Below, in pieces: positions 43,363-53,876 of a DNA stretch of 64,000 nucleotides. This DNA is from Bedellia somnulentella (Eukaryota; Arthropoda; Insecta; Lepidoptera; Bedelliidae): positions 4,402,001-4,466,000 of the forward strand of contig OY755177.1 in assembly GCA_963576735.1 (NCBI GenBank), given 5' to 3'. Under the pieces are notes generated by a model. The model saw only the letters and a program-made list of their open reading frames with translations, did no database searches and was not told where the DNA came from. Position 1 is the first letter of the stretch. Each line of letters begins with the position of its first letter. Position numbers and translations under genes: made by a program.

Positions 43363-43876
43363 ATTTAAATCTTTTTGTTCATGAAAACCTCATGTGGGGA
43401 TTATTACTAATAAATAAAGAATAAATAAAGGAAAGAAAAATTTCGACACAGGCGGGAATCGAACCCGCGACCTCGGGTATACGCCCCGACGCTCTGCCAA
43501 CTGAGCAACCGTGTCAATTGGCTGCCAGTGCGAAATTCTTCTATCCTTTATTTCTTTTACACGTTTAAGTAGTGTTTGCGTTTCCTACCTCCGAATTTTA
43601 ACTAATTCGGAAGGCCATTTGTCCATCTTTTCAGATAGAATGCAAATGTTGGAAACGCCTAACTATCACATAATTTAAATCTTTTTGTTCATGAAAACCT
43701 CATGTGGGGATTATTACTAATAAATAAAGAATAAATAAAGGAAAGAAAAATTTCGATACAGGCGGGAATCGAACCCGCGACCTCGGGTATACGCCCCGAC
43801 GCTCTGCAACTGCTCAGTTGGCAGAGCGTCGGGGCGTATACGAATTTTTTCTTTCCTTTATTTATTCTTTATTTAT
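43363..43876 (-). repeat. compound SINE-B insertion with ~13-bp target duplication
   Basis: Flanked by tgagaacactcct (43349-43361 and 43876-43888). Two near-identical SINE-B segments (43369-43516, 43679-43807) are separated by ~160 bp. The second tRNA-like part turns back on itself: atacgccccgacgctctgc (43789-43807) pairs with 43821-43839. Confidence 0.82.
43445..43515 (-). repeat. tRNA-like cloverleaf of SINE-B (anticodon position GTA)
   Basis: Folds by eye: acceptor gacacgg/ctgtgtc, D-arm gctc/gagc, anticodon stem tcggg/cccga around gcgtata, T-arm gcggg/cccgc around ttcgatt. Anticodon position reads GTA, but base 33 is C instead of U, no intron as in nuclear tRNA-Tyr is seen, and copies recur with the same flanks. 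So it is a SINE head and not a tRNA gene. Confidence 0.7.
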
Positions 43877-43907
43877 GAGAACACTCCTTTTTTTGAAGTC
43901 GGTTAAA

Positions 43908-44215
43908 AAGTAACTCTGAACTCCATGCGAGCATGTACGGACAGATCTAGCGGCAGCAATTTGCAAACAATGATAGGACAATTAAGTATGAGAACAACCC
44001 TAAAATAGACATTGCAATATGCGACATTTTATTCCCAAGATAACAAACGTCATAAAAACTACAAAATATGAAACATATTCTAAACATTAAAAAAAACTTT
44101 ATTTTCTAAAAACATGTACGGACATCAAGCCATAAAGCGCTGTGTGTAAATGATAAAAGTAACTATGAACCCCATGCGAGCATGTACGGACAGATCTAGC
44201 GGCAGCAATGTGTCA
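43908..44215 (+). repeat. tandem unit, right part of copy 1 and copy 2
   Basis: gcgagcatgtacggacagat followed by ctagcggcagcaat occurs at 43926-43960 and 44180-44215; unit length is ~290 bp without the Penelope insertion. Function unknown. Confidence 0.8.
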
Positions 44216-44872
44216 AGAAGTGCTGACAAGCACCGCAGCGCTGGCTCTTCCGTTTTGCTTCGTATGTCGGCATGATGTAGGGATCCGTATTGGAAATTGT
44301 TGATTGGGACTTTTGTTGGTACTTGCGAGTAGATGTTTCTGAGTTCTAATTAAAGTTAGGGTTTTCAATTGTCGTTGGAGATTATTGGTGATTGTACATT
44401 GTTAAATGATGATATATTCATCAAGCGTCTTCTTATTTTAGTAAGGGTTAATAAAGAGATACAATAGATATTAAATCAAAACTATTACAAATAACTATTA
44501 CAAATATTTTTATGCATTCTCTTTAACAAGTCTCACTGCTTTCTTTAATATATCTTAAGCAGAGATGCTTGCATTAACATTGAATCTATACGCCATTTTA
44601 TTCTTATCGATCCTCTCTTTGTGCTTATGTTGGGTGCGTAAAATTATAAAGTCAAAATACCCAATGTTCGTTTCACCTCAATATTTATTACGAAATTGAC
44701 TAAAATCTAATTTTAAACATACATTTTAAAACCCTAGTCAAAAATACTTTGATTGAAACAGTAGATACGGTTCCGCGTTTGTAAAAGAGGTTATCTATCT
44801 GAAACTCAAACGTTCAGCTGTATATACCAGAAGGGATGTCAGAGTGACATAAGTGCTAACTGTACATTACTT
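44216..44872. other. unassigned
   Basis: Nothing recognised. Confidence 0.3.
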
Positions 44873-45789
44873 AGGGTCAACTCTGCACATCCAGAACGAT
44901 AAAAGGCATACTTATATCTTCTAACCCATATTAAAATTTATTTCTGCCTCGCTCACACGATCGAATATTCGTATTTTGATATTTCTGATGTATGAAAATA
45001 CATGGTGATATTCGACGAATCCAACGATACCTCCGTAGTTGTCTTTGGTTTCATCTAATAGAAAGCGGCCATATTTATATTGTTCTATACATATCAAAAT
45101 CCGAATATTTGATGGTGCGAGGGAGAAACAAATAAATTGTTATATATAGATAAGTATGCTAATTGGCCTAGACCTCGCTTTTATAACATACCCTTTTTAT
45201 ATTATAAATCGATAAAGGACATCAAACTAAACAACTTTGCCCATGGAATGCCAATCTAAAATATTGTAATTTTCAAAAAAAAAAAAAAAATTGTCGTACC
45301 TAGTTTAAACTGAGAATGTATAGAATGAGATTCTTTGCTTCAGTGAAAATAAGAAATAAAAAAAAAACATTTGATCTATGCTTTTCGCCCTGCAAACAAA
45401 AATATTACTTCTTTCGGTATTTTCCAGTTCTATTGATCGTCGTTGAAAAATAATATCATGAAAATAAACCGGTAAGCGAGCGATTGAACTGGAAAATACC
45501 GAAAGAAGTAATATTTTTGTTTACAGAGCGAAAAGCATAGATCAAATGTTTTTTTTATTTCTTATTTTCACTGAAGCAAAGAATCTCATTCTATACATTC
45601 TCAGTTTTAACTAGGTACGACAATTTTTAATTATTATAATATTTTGAAAATTACAACATTTTAGATAGGCATTCCATGGGCAAAGTTGTTTAGTTTGATG
45701 TCCTTTATCGATTTATAATATAAAAAGGGTATGTTATAAAAGCGAGGTCTAGGCCAATTTTATCGTTCTCTATGTGCAGAGTTGACCCT
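44873..45789. mobile_element. long-TIR non-autonomous element interrupted by a foldback
   Basis: The ends agggtcaactctgcaca and tgtgcagagttgaccct (one-base difference further in) are inverted. Inverted similarity continues inward through 'cctcgctcacacgatcgaat' against 45080-45125. Without the foldback at 45161-45759 it is ~318 bp. No target duplication is clear and nothing is coded. Confidence 0.75.
45161..45759 (-). mobile_element. foldback element, copy 2
   Basis: Same ~0.6-kb palindrome as at 22.8 kb; its central loop (cattgatcgtc-type, reading 'aaaccggtaagcgagcgatt') is in the opposite orientation. Confidence 0.88.
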
Positions 45790-45799
45790 CTGTACTATT

Positions 45800-45925
45800 T
45801 CTTACGATGTTTTCAATCACGTTAAAAACTATGATTTATAAGCCACAATTATTAGTTTAAAAAGACATATCGGTGTAGGTTTGAGTTTTCATGTGACGTG
45901 GTGGTTCTCCCCGTGAGTTATATTT
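45800..45925 (-). repeat. degraded SINE-A
   Basis: 'ttacgatgttttcaatcacg' then 'aagacatatcggtgtaggtt' parallels the reversed core and head-body junction of SINE-A. Confidence 0.5.
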
Positions 45926-46505
45926 ATTATTTCAATTCTATAGACATGAATATTAATACTAGAATATTACTCATGAAATATTACGGAACCAAACCCAATT
46001 TTCAAATGCCACCTTGACGAAAGTTCTTTCTGGTTACTATTTTTACACGGCTCGGTACACAGCGTTTTGCGATTCAACGCTCGCCTGCGTTTCTCACGTT
46101 GATGTTGTGTGCGTTTGCTTTTAACCAAAGCCGGTTGTTTCGATTAAACTTTGGATTTGCCTGTCGAAAACGTGTATTGGAAGGTATTACGAGCTGATAT
46201 GGAGTTTGATAAAGGAAAAAAAAAACACTAGAAAATAGAAATGTTCGTGTTGATGGTGGAGGGGGGTATGATAATAACCGTTTTGCTGTGTTTTTAGTTG
46301 GCTGTGAGAGACTCTTTTGTTTTGTATGTGTATGTTTGTTCAATGTGGCAATGTACAAGTCGTTAGTACTGTAATCTATTTGAGGTCTTCAGGGAACTCG
46401 CTAATGCTACTCTTAGTATCTCATCATTCAAAATCGTTATTTCAATGTAAAGTTCAATTTAGAATAGCTGTATAGTATTGTGTTGTATTAGCGTAAAATA
46501 TAACA
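45926..46505. other. unassigned
   Basis: 46040-46210 is less AT-rich, but I see no convincing exon or promoter. Confidence 0.3.
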
Positions 46506-46511
46506 AGCTTA

Positions 46512-46612
46512 ACTTTTCCTGTGGGTGACGTAAGAGGCGACTATATGCGAGACGATGCGAGGGTGTTTTAAGTAATTATTAGGTGATGTGGCTGGTGATC
46601 CATTACCGATAT
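46512..46612 (+). repeat. R240 remnant, middle part
   Basis: gtgggtgacgtaagaggcga and 'ggtgatccattacc' remain. Confidence 0.55.
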
Positions 46613-46644
46613 ATAATAAATATGTAGAGAAGTTTTCAAAATAA

Positions 46645-46900
46645 CTATCAGGGGGTGATTAGCGATCGATACTAATGCCAAAAATGCAATCAGTAAAATT
46701 TTTGTCTGTCTGTCTGTCGGTTTGTATGTTCCTTATGGAAACAAAAACTACTTGACGGATTTTAACGAAACTTAGTAGAATTATTTTTCATACTCCTGAG
46801 CAGGTTACAGTGTACTTTTCAGCAGAGTAGTGAAGAAGAATTTAGGGAAATTTTGGGAAAACGGTGGAAGTAACTCCATTTTTTAAGCTTCCGTCGCGTG
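46645..46900 (+). repeat. unclassified dispersed insect repeat
   Basis: tttttgtctgtctgtctgtc and 'ctacttgacggattttaacg' recall a sequence common in insect intergenic DNA. I cannot name its class. Confidence 0.4.
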
Positions 46901-47490
46901 TGCAGCCTTAATGGTTATAGTTACATAGAAATCATGTATGACGGAAAAAATCTACATAAAATTGTCTAACAAATATCCTTCAATAGCATTTGTCTATATT
47001 TTATGGTTGACACACAATAACACGTGTAACACCTGATAGCTTAGCAGTTCGGAGCATCCTGCTTATATTTGTTTACTCTTACGTTTATAGTTCTCTCATA
47101 CATCTCTCATTTAAATAAATTTACATTATTACCCATTCAATAAAAAATAAAATCATAGAAATTGGTATAGAAACACCAAACTTATACATGAAATGAGCCA
47201 TCGCATCCTGTCGTCGCACGTGAATACTGTAAGTTTAATCATGCTACAAGGATTATTTTTTAGTAATGGTTGCGCGGGCAAAAGATAGCCGTGACTATAT
47301 GTATGATGTATGCAAAGTTTGTAACTCTGATTGTTTGTTTGCAAGGGTTTATTATCGGAGAGAGTGAACCGTTCATAAAGGCGCTTTCACAATCACAAAG
47401 CCACACAATTCAGGAGTGCTATAAGAGGCGCTAAATTTCACAAAAGTTGAGCTGTGATTGAAAAATCCTCAGATATTTTAAAACTACGCT
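46901..47490. other. unassigned
   Basis: Nothing recognised. Confidence 0.3.
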
Positions 47491-47524
47491 ACCAGTGCGA
47501 AGCTGGGCCGATCCACTAGTCCTT

Positions 47525-47640
47525 AATATTAAAATTCTTACAATTATTTCCCTATTCAACTTCCAAATATGACTGAAAATTTCAAATCCTCAAGCTCATG
47601 ATACCACTATTTTGGGATTTATTATTGAGTGTATTATATT
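47525..47640 (+). repeat. R240 3' remnant, strongly diverged
   Basis: 'tttccctattcaacttccaa', 'gggatttattattgagtgta'. Confidence 0.45.
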
Positions 47641-47657
47641 TTATATATAGCTTTTGA

Positions 47658-48311
47658 ATGAATGGAGAGTGCTCTTGCATACCATTGTCAAGAGCAAAGT
47701 TTGTTAAATATTTGGGTGTTTTGATTGACGAGAACATGTCTTTTAAGCAGCAGATTCAGGCACTTACTAATAGAATACGTAAGCTCATTTATTTCTTTAA
47801 AACTTTAAGACACGCGGTTGAACCTCATATGCTTAAAAGAATTTATTATGCTATTTGTCAATCTTTATTAACATACTGTATTACATCTTGGGGTGGGTCG
47901 CCGAAAACAACTCTAAAAAAACTTGAAGTCTCACAAAGAACCATATTAAAAGTATGTACATTTAAATCTTTTTTCTACACAACCAATCTACTCTACGAAT
48001 CATGCCAGGTTCTTAATGTGCGCCAACTTTTTGTTCTAAATGTCATAACAAAACAACACACTAGCATGGTCTATAATTCTAGTCTGCTTGATAAGCGTCG
48101 AAATTATGCAGTTTGTAATAGATCACATAAAATCAGGACTACTTTTTCACGGAGATTCTTTCCATTTCTCGGGCCGTACCTTTATGACAGGATCAACAAG
48201 CTGACCAATATTTACTCAATGAATAAATTTCTATGTAAGAAAATTGTAATTGATTGGCTGTTGAAACTTTCATACCATGATAGTGAAATGTTACTGGATG
48301 TAATTCAATAA
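47658..48311 (+). pseudogene. LINE reverse transcriptase thumb and C-terminus
   Basis: 217 codons without a stop. It begins just before the conserved VKYLGVLIDENMSFKQQI segment that follows the RT palm. The helical thumb/connection follows (KRIYYAICQSLLTYCITSWG, LKKLEVSQRTILKVCTF), then a basic C-terminus (RNYAVCNRSHKIRTTFSRRF). The catalytic YADD and the endonuclease lie upstream of the truncation and are absent. The uninterrupted frame suggests a fairly recent insertion. Confidence 0.85.
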
Positions 48312-48340
48312 TTCTAATTTAAAATATGTAAAAGACAAAC

Positions 48341-48344
48341 ATTA

Positions 48345-48420
<76 letters not shown>
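48341..48420 (+). repeat. (CA)n microsatellite
   Basis: About 38 CA units with one interruption (acaaacac), inside the LINE 3' untranslated region. Confidence 0.97.
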
Positions 48421-48422
<2 letters not shown>

Positions 48423-48779
48423 AAAGATACAAATAAATACTCACACAGAATCATATTAATTTAATTTAAATATACAATAATATTTCATCCTAATGATGAA
48501 TTAAATTAAATTTTCATGCTCCAACTATATATGTATATATTTTAGTAGGATAAAATTTGTAAATATTGTCTTTTAAAGCCACTTATATTAGAACTACAAA
48601 ACTTTGATAATAACTATATAACGTGAATTGTATGCTGAAACACAGACTATCGTCTAGTTCGGCTGCAATTATCTTTAAAATTGCACTGTAAAGTTAAGCA
48701 CAGTTTTTGTTTATAAACCATTATAATTAACTTGTACGCTTTTCTTGAATAAATATTTGTATTTGTATTTGTATATTTA

Positions 48780-49830
48780 ATGTGACCTCAGCCAGGGTCT
48801 TGAATGTAGTCTATTTAGCTGGTATTGTGTAAGAGGAACACGAACAACTACTATAAGTTTAAGCAGGAATTACCTTACTTATCATAAAATCAGGTTATTC
48901 CAGCCTAGCCTTGTTCTAATTAAACTAATGAATACACATCACAACTTGATTTCGACAAAAACAGAGATTCGGACTTATGATGAATGAATGATTTAATTTG
49001 AAGAACTTGGTAAGCCGTAAGTGTCGACAACACTGAAGTTAAGTGTATTGTTTTAAATTAGCCTGCTAAATGAAAGAAAAACATCCGTATTTTTCGAACA
49101 TAATGCAGCGTACAAAATTTCGAGCCAAAGTCATGTTTTCGTAATGCGTTTTTAATGTTCCTGTATTGCAATAAATCAAGTAGCTCGGCTTGTCCAGATA
49201 GCTGTAATGGCTTATTAAATTTTATACAGAGCCGCTGCTATGCTTGAAATACTCTTTTTTTTTCATTAATTAATTTCAGGAGTATTCCTTTTAGAATTAT
49301 ACGCCATTTTTCTAAATCAAATATAATTCATAAGTATAACAAATATTAGCTTTGTTATAATTACACATTTGCTCATATAATTTTCAAATATGACTCGCAT
49401 CATTTTTTATTTTCCACTTAGCACATATATATTAAATCATGTCACATCAAAAATACCCCTAGATAAGGTAAATTTAATAATTGGTTTATGGATTTGGTCG
49501 GTATCTAGGACCATTTTACGAGACCGCATAGAAAAGCCTTCACTGGCCATATGCGTCATATTTTTTATTTTAATTATTACAATTATTGTTTAAATTTATC
49601 TTAAGAATGTTGTGTATTTACTTCTGTCTATTTATGTTCGTTGTGGTTGTTATCCTTTTTCATATTTTATTTCTGTTTTTCTGTATTGATAACTTTTTTG
49701 TATTGATTGTTTTTGTTATCTATCTGTGAGAAAAGTTGAGGAGATACCAAAATTTATTTACTTATGTTCTATATGTTGTTATTCTATATTATTTTTACTA
49801 TTTCTGTTTTTTCTCCTTAATAAATAAATA
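48780..49830. other. unassigned, possibly old LINE 3' sequence at its end
   Basis: No gene found. 49600-49830 is T-rich and ends 'taataaataaataaatgaac', which could be a LINE tail. Confidence 0.3.
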
Positions 49831-49890
49831 AATGAACGTATTAATCTTCATATAAAATAAGATTAGCATAAAATCATTAAAATTTAAATA

Positions 49891-50130
49891 ATCCGTGTAC
49901 TATCAGCTAAGAATAGCACAACCCCATTCTCCCGTGGGTGTTCGTAAAAGGTGACTAATGGGGCGGGCATTGGGGCTTTTTAAGTGATTTTTGGGCAATG
50001 TGGTGAAAACCCATCAACCAAAAACCTTTGTTTTACAACCTTTTCATCACTCTTTTTCCAAGAATGGCTGAAGAATTCTTATTCTAAGGCTCTGGCCACC
50101 CCTTCTAGGGATTTACAGCTGTGAGTATAT
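49891..50130 (+). repeat. R240 copy in duplication unit 1
   Basis: ccgtgtactatcagctaaga to 'acagctgtgagtatatatg'; paralogous with 52291-52530, so it predates the duplication. Confidence 0.85.
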
Positions 50131-50924
50131 ATGTTTACACTAAAATTAACCATAAGGTGAAGCGGTGGCGCTTACATCATAAGAATTTATTAACATCAAA
50201 CATTAGCTGCACCCTATATTTTTTTTTCAATTAATCAGACAATAATATCATAAATTTGCTTAAACCAATGAACAAATCAGACCAAATAAATCAGCTGCCC
50301 AGTTAACTTGAGAACGTTAGGTTTGATTTATTGGCGGCATTGTAAATGAAGTTTGTTCAGCTATGTCACTTTTCGAGCTCATCGCTTGAGAAACAACTTT
50401 CGAATTGAATCACGTATTCGGTTTAAAAGTTAAGCGGTTTGGTTGCGTATTGAGGGTACTTTTTTGAAGCTACCCGGACGTGATCCGCTCCTCCTAGTCG
50501 GTTCTTGTTAAGTTTTAAGATATGATATTTGGAACGAAATCTTAAGTGAATACTGATAAGTAAGTTATACTTGAGTTTTGACTTTATGAAATTGTTTTTT
50601 TTTAAATAAATTTTCGTTTGCGTTGTAATCTTGTTAATTATAAGATAAGGTTTATAGCCTGCACTACATACATGTACTCCGACCCCGAATTTAGTAACAT
50701 AAGTCGCAAGCGGAGTCTACATAGTTCTATATTTTATTTAAAAAACACTGATATTACTTGTCCATCAAATTTAAAAATATGTATTTATAGCTTTAATTCC
50801 AAAAAGAGTGTTGAGCGATGCTTTGGAACTAATGGTTCTTATTTTAATATTACCTCATGTAACAATATATTTAAAATAGTGTTTTTTTTTCACTTTTTTG
50901 TGCACTATTTTGCCGTACTGTGAT

Positions 50925-51184
50925 ACCGTGATAGCCCAGTGGGTAGAACACTCGGTTGTCGTGAAAACGACTAGTGTTCAAATCCTGGGTCGGGCCTACA
51001 CCAATTTGTCTTTTCTAAAAGACATATGTGTAGTTAATTTATCATGGTTGTTTACGGTGAGGGAAAACATCGTGAGGAAACCCACATGGCTGAGTTGTAC
51101 TGAGACATGTGACAGTGCATTCGTACAAAACGGCGCGCCCCCTATCACGTGAGTACACTGTCTATGCAAAACGTGGGTACTCTG
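50925..51184 (+). repeat. SINE-A copy in unit 1
   Basis: Complete head (gtgatagcccagtgggtaga, gtgttcaaatcc) and core; a small deletion in the cggcgataggcctgcc region; ends at 'gaacaccagg' without the tail. Absent from unit 2. Confidence 0.88.
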
Positions 51185-51262
51185 AACACCAGGGTATTAT
51201 CCCCACTCAACTTCCAAAAGTGGGTGAGGAATTTATAATTCCTTGGCTCTGGCTACCCCTTC
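51185..51262 (+). repeat. R240 3' part in unit 1
   Basis: Only the ccccactcaacttccaaaag to 'ctggctaccccttct' piece remains; unit 2 keeps more of it (53467-53668). Confidence 0.8.
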
Positions 51263-51369
51263 TCCCTAGTAGGTTCTTCGTAAGTGTAAGTGTGTTTCTT
51301 GTTTGGACTGCAAAACATAAAAAAATATCAAAAGAAGCAGTTATGGAAGTGTTATGAAAAAATTACAGA

Positions 51370-51598
51370 GTAAACAATCCCTTCACGGGGTAGCCAGAGC
51401 TTTGGAATGATAAATTCCTCAGCCACTTTTGGAAGGGGATTGGGGAAAAGATGATTATAATAAATGTTTTTTGGTGACGGGTTTCCAACCACATCGCCCA
51501 AAAATCACTTAAAAAGCCCCTATACCCTTAGTCGCCTCTTACGATCACCCACGGGTAGAAATGGCGTAGTGTTATACTAAGCCGACAGTACACGGCAT
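51370..51598 (-). repeat. R240 copy between inverted arms, unit 1
   Basis: 'cttcacggggtagccagagc' to 'gccgacagtacacggca'; absent from unit 2. Confidence 0.87.
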
Positions 51599-52290
51599 TT
51601 CTAAGCCGACACTACACGACATCATATTATCATATTAGTTTAAAATAATTCCCTAATTATAGCCGTGAGTATATGTATGTATTTTAAACTAACTATGTAA
51701 CTAACTATTTCATAACACTTCCATAATTTCTCCTTATGATATTTTTTTATATTTTGCAGTTCAAACAAGAAATACTCTTACAAAAACTAATAACTTATGT
51801 AAGATTGCATCAAAAAAGCTTTCATTTAGTGTAAACAAAATAACATAACATTTTCAAAAAAAGGTCACTGCTTCATGAACTGGCTACTCCAGATTTCTGT
51901 AATTAATTTTTAAATATAAAACCGTGATTTTTCTCGGAATAATTAAATTTGGACCGGCTCCAGTTCCCGCGACCAAATGATTTAAGTGGCACCAACGCTT
52001 AAACTGAAATAAAGTTCCTACTAGTTTTATAGCTCTTTTTTAGTATGTGGATAACTTTTGCTTATTTCACGTTGAAATCGTGACATTTTATTTTAATTTA
52101 CGTTTTTATTTTAATGTTTAAGTTTTTGTGTAAACCTGTGAATACCTGTGACCACATTTTTTTCCGTTGATTTGTACGAATACGAATGTTTTTTAAGTAT
52201 TTATTTATTTATTTACTTTGTATTTTATATAATGAACGTATTAATCTTCATATAAAATAAAATTAGCATAAAATCATTAAAATTTAAATA

Positions 52291-52530
52291 ATCCGTGTAC
52301 TATCAGCTAAGAATAGCACAACCCCATTCTCCCGTGGGTGTTCGTAAAAGGTGACTAATGGGGCGGGCATTGGGGCTTTTTAAGTGATTTTTGGGCAATG
52401 TGGTGAAAACCCATCAACCAAAAACCTTTGTTTTACAACCTTTTCATCACTCTTTTTCCAAGAATGGCTGAAGAATTCTTATTTCTAGGCTCTGGCCACC
52501 CCTTCTAGGGATTTACAGCTGAGTATATAT
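52291..52530 (+). repeat. R240 copy in duplication unit 2
   Basis: Partner of 49891-50130, nearly identical. Confidence 0.85.
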
Positions 52531-53006
52531 GTTTACACTAAAATTAACCATAAGGTGAAGCGGTGGCGCTTACATCGTAAGAATTTATTAACATCAAACA
52601 TTAGCTGCACCCTATATATTTTTTCAATTAATCAGACAATAATATCATAAATTTGCTTAAACCAATGAACAAATCAGACCAAATAAATCAGCTGCCCAGT
52701 TAACTTGAGAACGTTAGGTTTGATTTATTGGCGGCATTGTAAATGAAGTTTGTTCTGCTATGTCACTTTTCGAGCTCATCGCTTGAGAGACAACTTTCGA
52801 ATTGAATCACGTATTCGGTTTAAAAGTTAAGCGGTTTGGTTGCGTATTGAGGGCACTTTTTTGAAGCTACCCGGACGTGATCCGCTCCTCCTAGTCGGTT
52901 CTTGTTAAGTTTTAAGATATGATATTTGGAACGAAATCTTAAGTGAATACTGATAAGTAATTTATACTTGAGTTTTGACTTTATGAAATTGTTTTATTTT
53001 TAATAT

Positions 53007-53081
53007 ATTTTCGAGGCTTATTCCACTTTTCCCCGTTGACAATCCCTGTCAACGGGGAAAAGTGGAATAAGCCATTTTCGA
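53007..53081. mobile_element. 59-bp perfect hairpin insertion with 8-bp target duplication
   Basis: Arms of 27 bp (ggcttattccacttttcccc + gttgaca, 53015-53041, and its exact complement at 53047-53073) around the loop atccc. attttcga stands on both sides (53007-53014, 53074-53081), and unit 1 has the unfilled site (attttcgtttgcg, near 50610). Confidence 0.92.
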
Positions 53082-53466
53082 TTGCGTTGTAAATTTGTAA
53101 TCTTGTTAATTAGAAGATTAAATGTATAATCTGCACTACATATATGTACTCCAACTCCGAATTTAGTAACATTGGTCTCAATCGGAGTCTACATAGTTCT
53201 ATATTTTATTTAAAAAATCTGATACAACTAACTATACATTACTTGTCCATCAAAATAAAAAATATGTATTTATCGCTTTAATTCCAAAAAAAGTGTTGAC
53301 CGATGCTTTGGAACTAATAAGAACCATTATTAATATTTTATTTATTAGTTTATTTTAATATTACCTCATGTAACAATATACCTAATATACCTCATGTAAT
53401 AATATGTATTTTAATTAGTGTTTTTTTCACTTTTTAGTGCACTATTTTAAACTATTTTGCCGTGTT

Positions 53467-53668
53467 ATGCAGTTTAGAATGTCGCTACCCCTTTCTACCC
53501 ACGGGTGTCGTAAGAGGCAACTAAGGGTATCGGGGCTTTTTATTGTATTTTTTGGGTGATGCGGTTGGAGACCCATCACCAAAAACCTTTATTTTACCGT
53601 CTTATGCCCACTTAACTTCCAAAAGTGGCTAAGAAATTAATAATTCCTTGGCTCTAGCTACCCTATTA
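53467..53668 (+). repeat. R240 copy in unit 2, tail missing
   Basis: 'gcagtttagaatgtcgctac' to 'ggctctagctaccc'. Confidence 0.85.
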
Positions 53669-53876
53669 TATTATTATATTGGCTATTAGGGAGAAGTCCC
53701 TAGAAGGTTCTTCGTAAGTGTAAGTGTGTTTCTTGTTGGAACTGCAAAATATAAAAAAATATCAAAAGAAGAACTTATGGAAGTGTTATGAAAAAATGAC
53801 AGATTAAACAGCTATATTACACACATTACATAGTTAGTTTAAAATAATTCCCTAATTATAGCCGTGAGTATATGTA

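Larger units (their letters stand above)
42389..43907 (-). mobile_element. Penelope-like element, 5'-truncated
   Basis: Contains the C-terminal GIY-YIG part of a Penelope-like polyprotein and its 3' region (cccgacgtttcgaaaacttt at about 42542). The boundaries carry inverted copies of aaccgacttca (42409-42419 and 43897-43907). The empty site is visible in the tandem unit at 44145-44175. A SINE-B compound has inserted at 43363-43876. The reverse transcriptase part is missing. Confidence 0.8.
47641..48775 (+). mobile_element. 5'-truncated LINE (Jockey/CR1-like)
   Basis: The coding 3' end of a reverse transcriptase (47658-48311) is followed by a 3' untranslated region holding a long (CA)n run and ending in (TTTGTA)n-like repeats at 48745-48775. 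The 5' part, including the catalytic palm, is missing, as usual for incomplete reverse transcription. Confidence 0.8.
49831..52231 (+). repeat. 2.4-kb tandem duplication, unit 1
   Basis: Begins aatgaacgtattaatcttca and ends 'atttatttatttactttgta'. It is closely matched by 52232-54780. Unique to this unit: SINE-A at 50925-51184 and an R240 on the minus strand at 51370-51598. Confidence 0.9.

Noticed and set aside
43445..43515. Functional tRNA-Tyr gene
   Set aside because: C at position 33, repeated copies with the same non-tRNA flanks, and no intron; better explained as a SINE head.
46074..46358. Host gene 5' exon in less AT-rich region
   Set aside because: The frame is low complexity and there is no conserved motif or convincing splice donor.
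46645..46900. Helitron or specific DNA transposon
   Set aside because: The sequence looks familiar as an insect repeat, but no terminus or coding part allows a class call.
48341..48420. CRISPR-like or coding repeat
   Set aside because: Plain (CA)n microsatellite inside a LINE 3' region.
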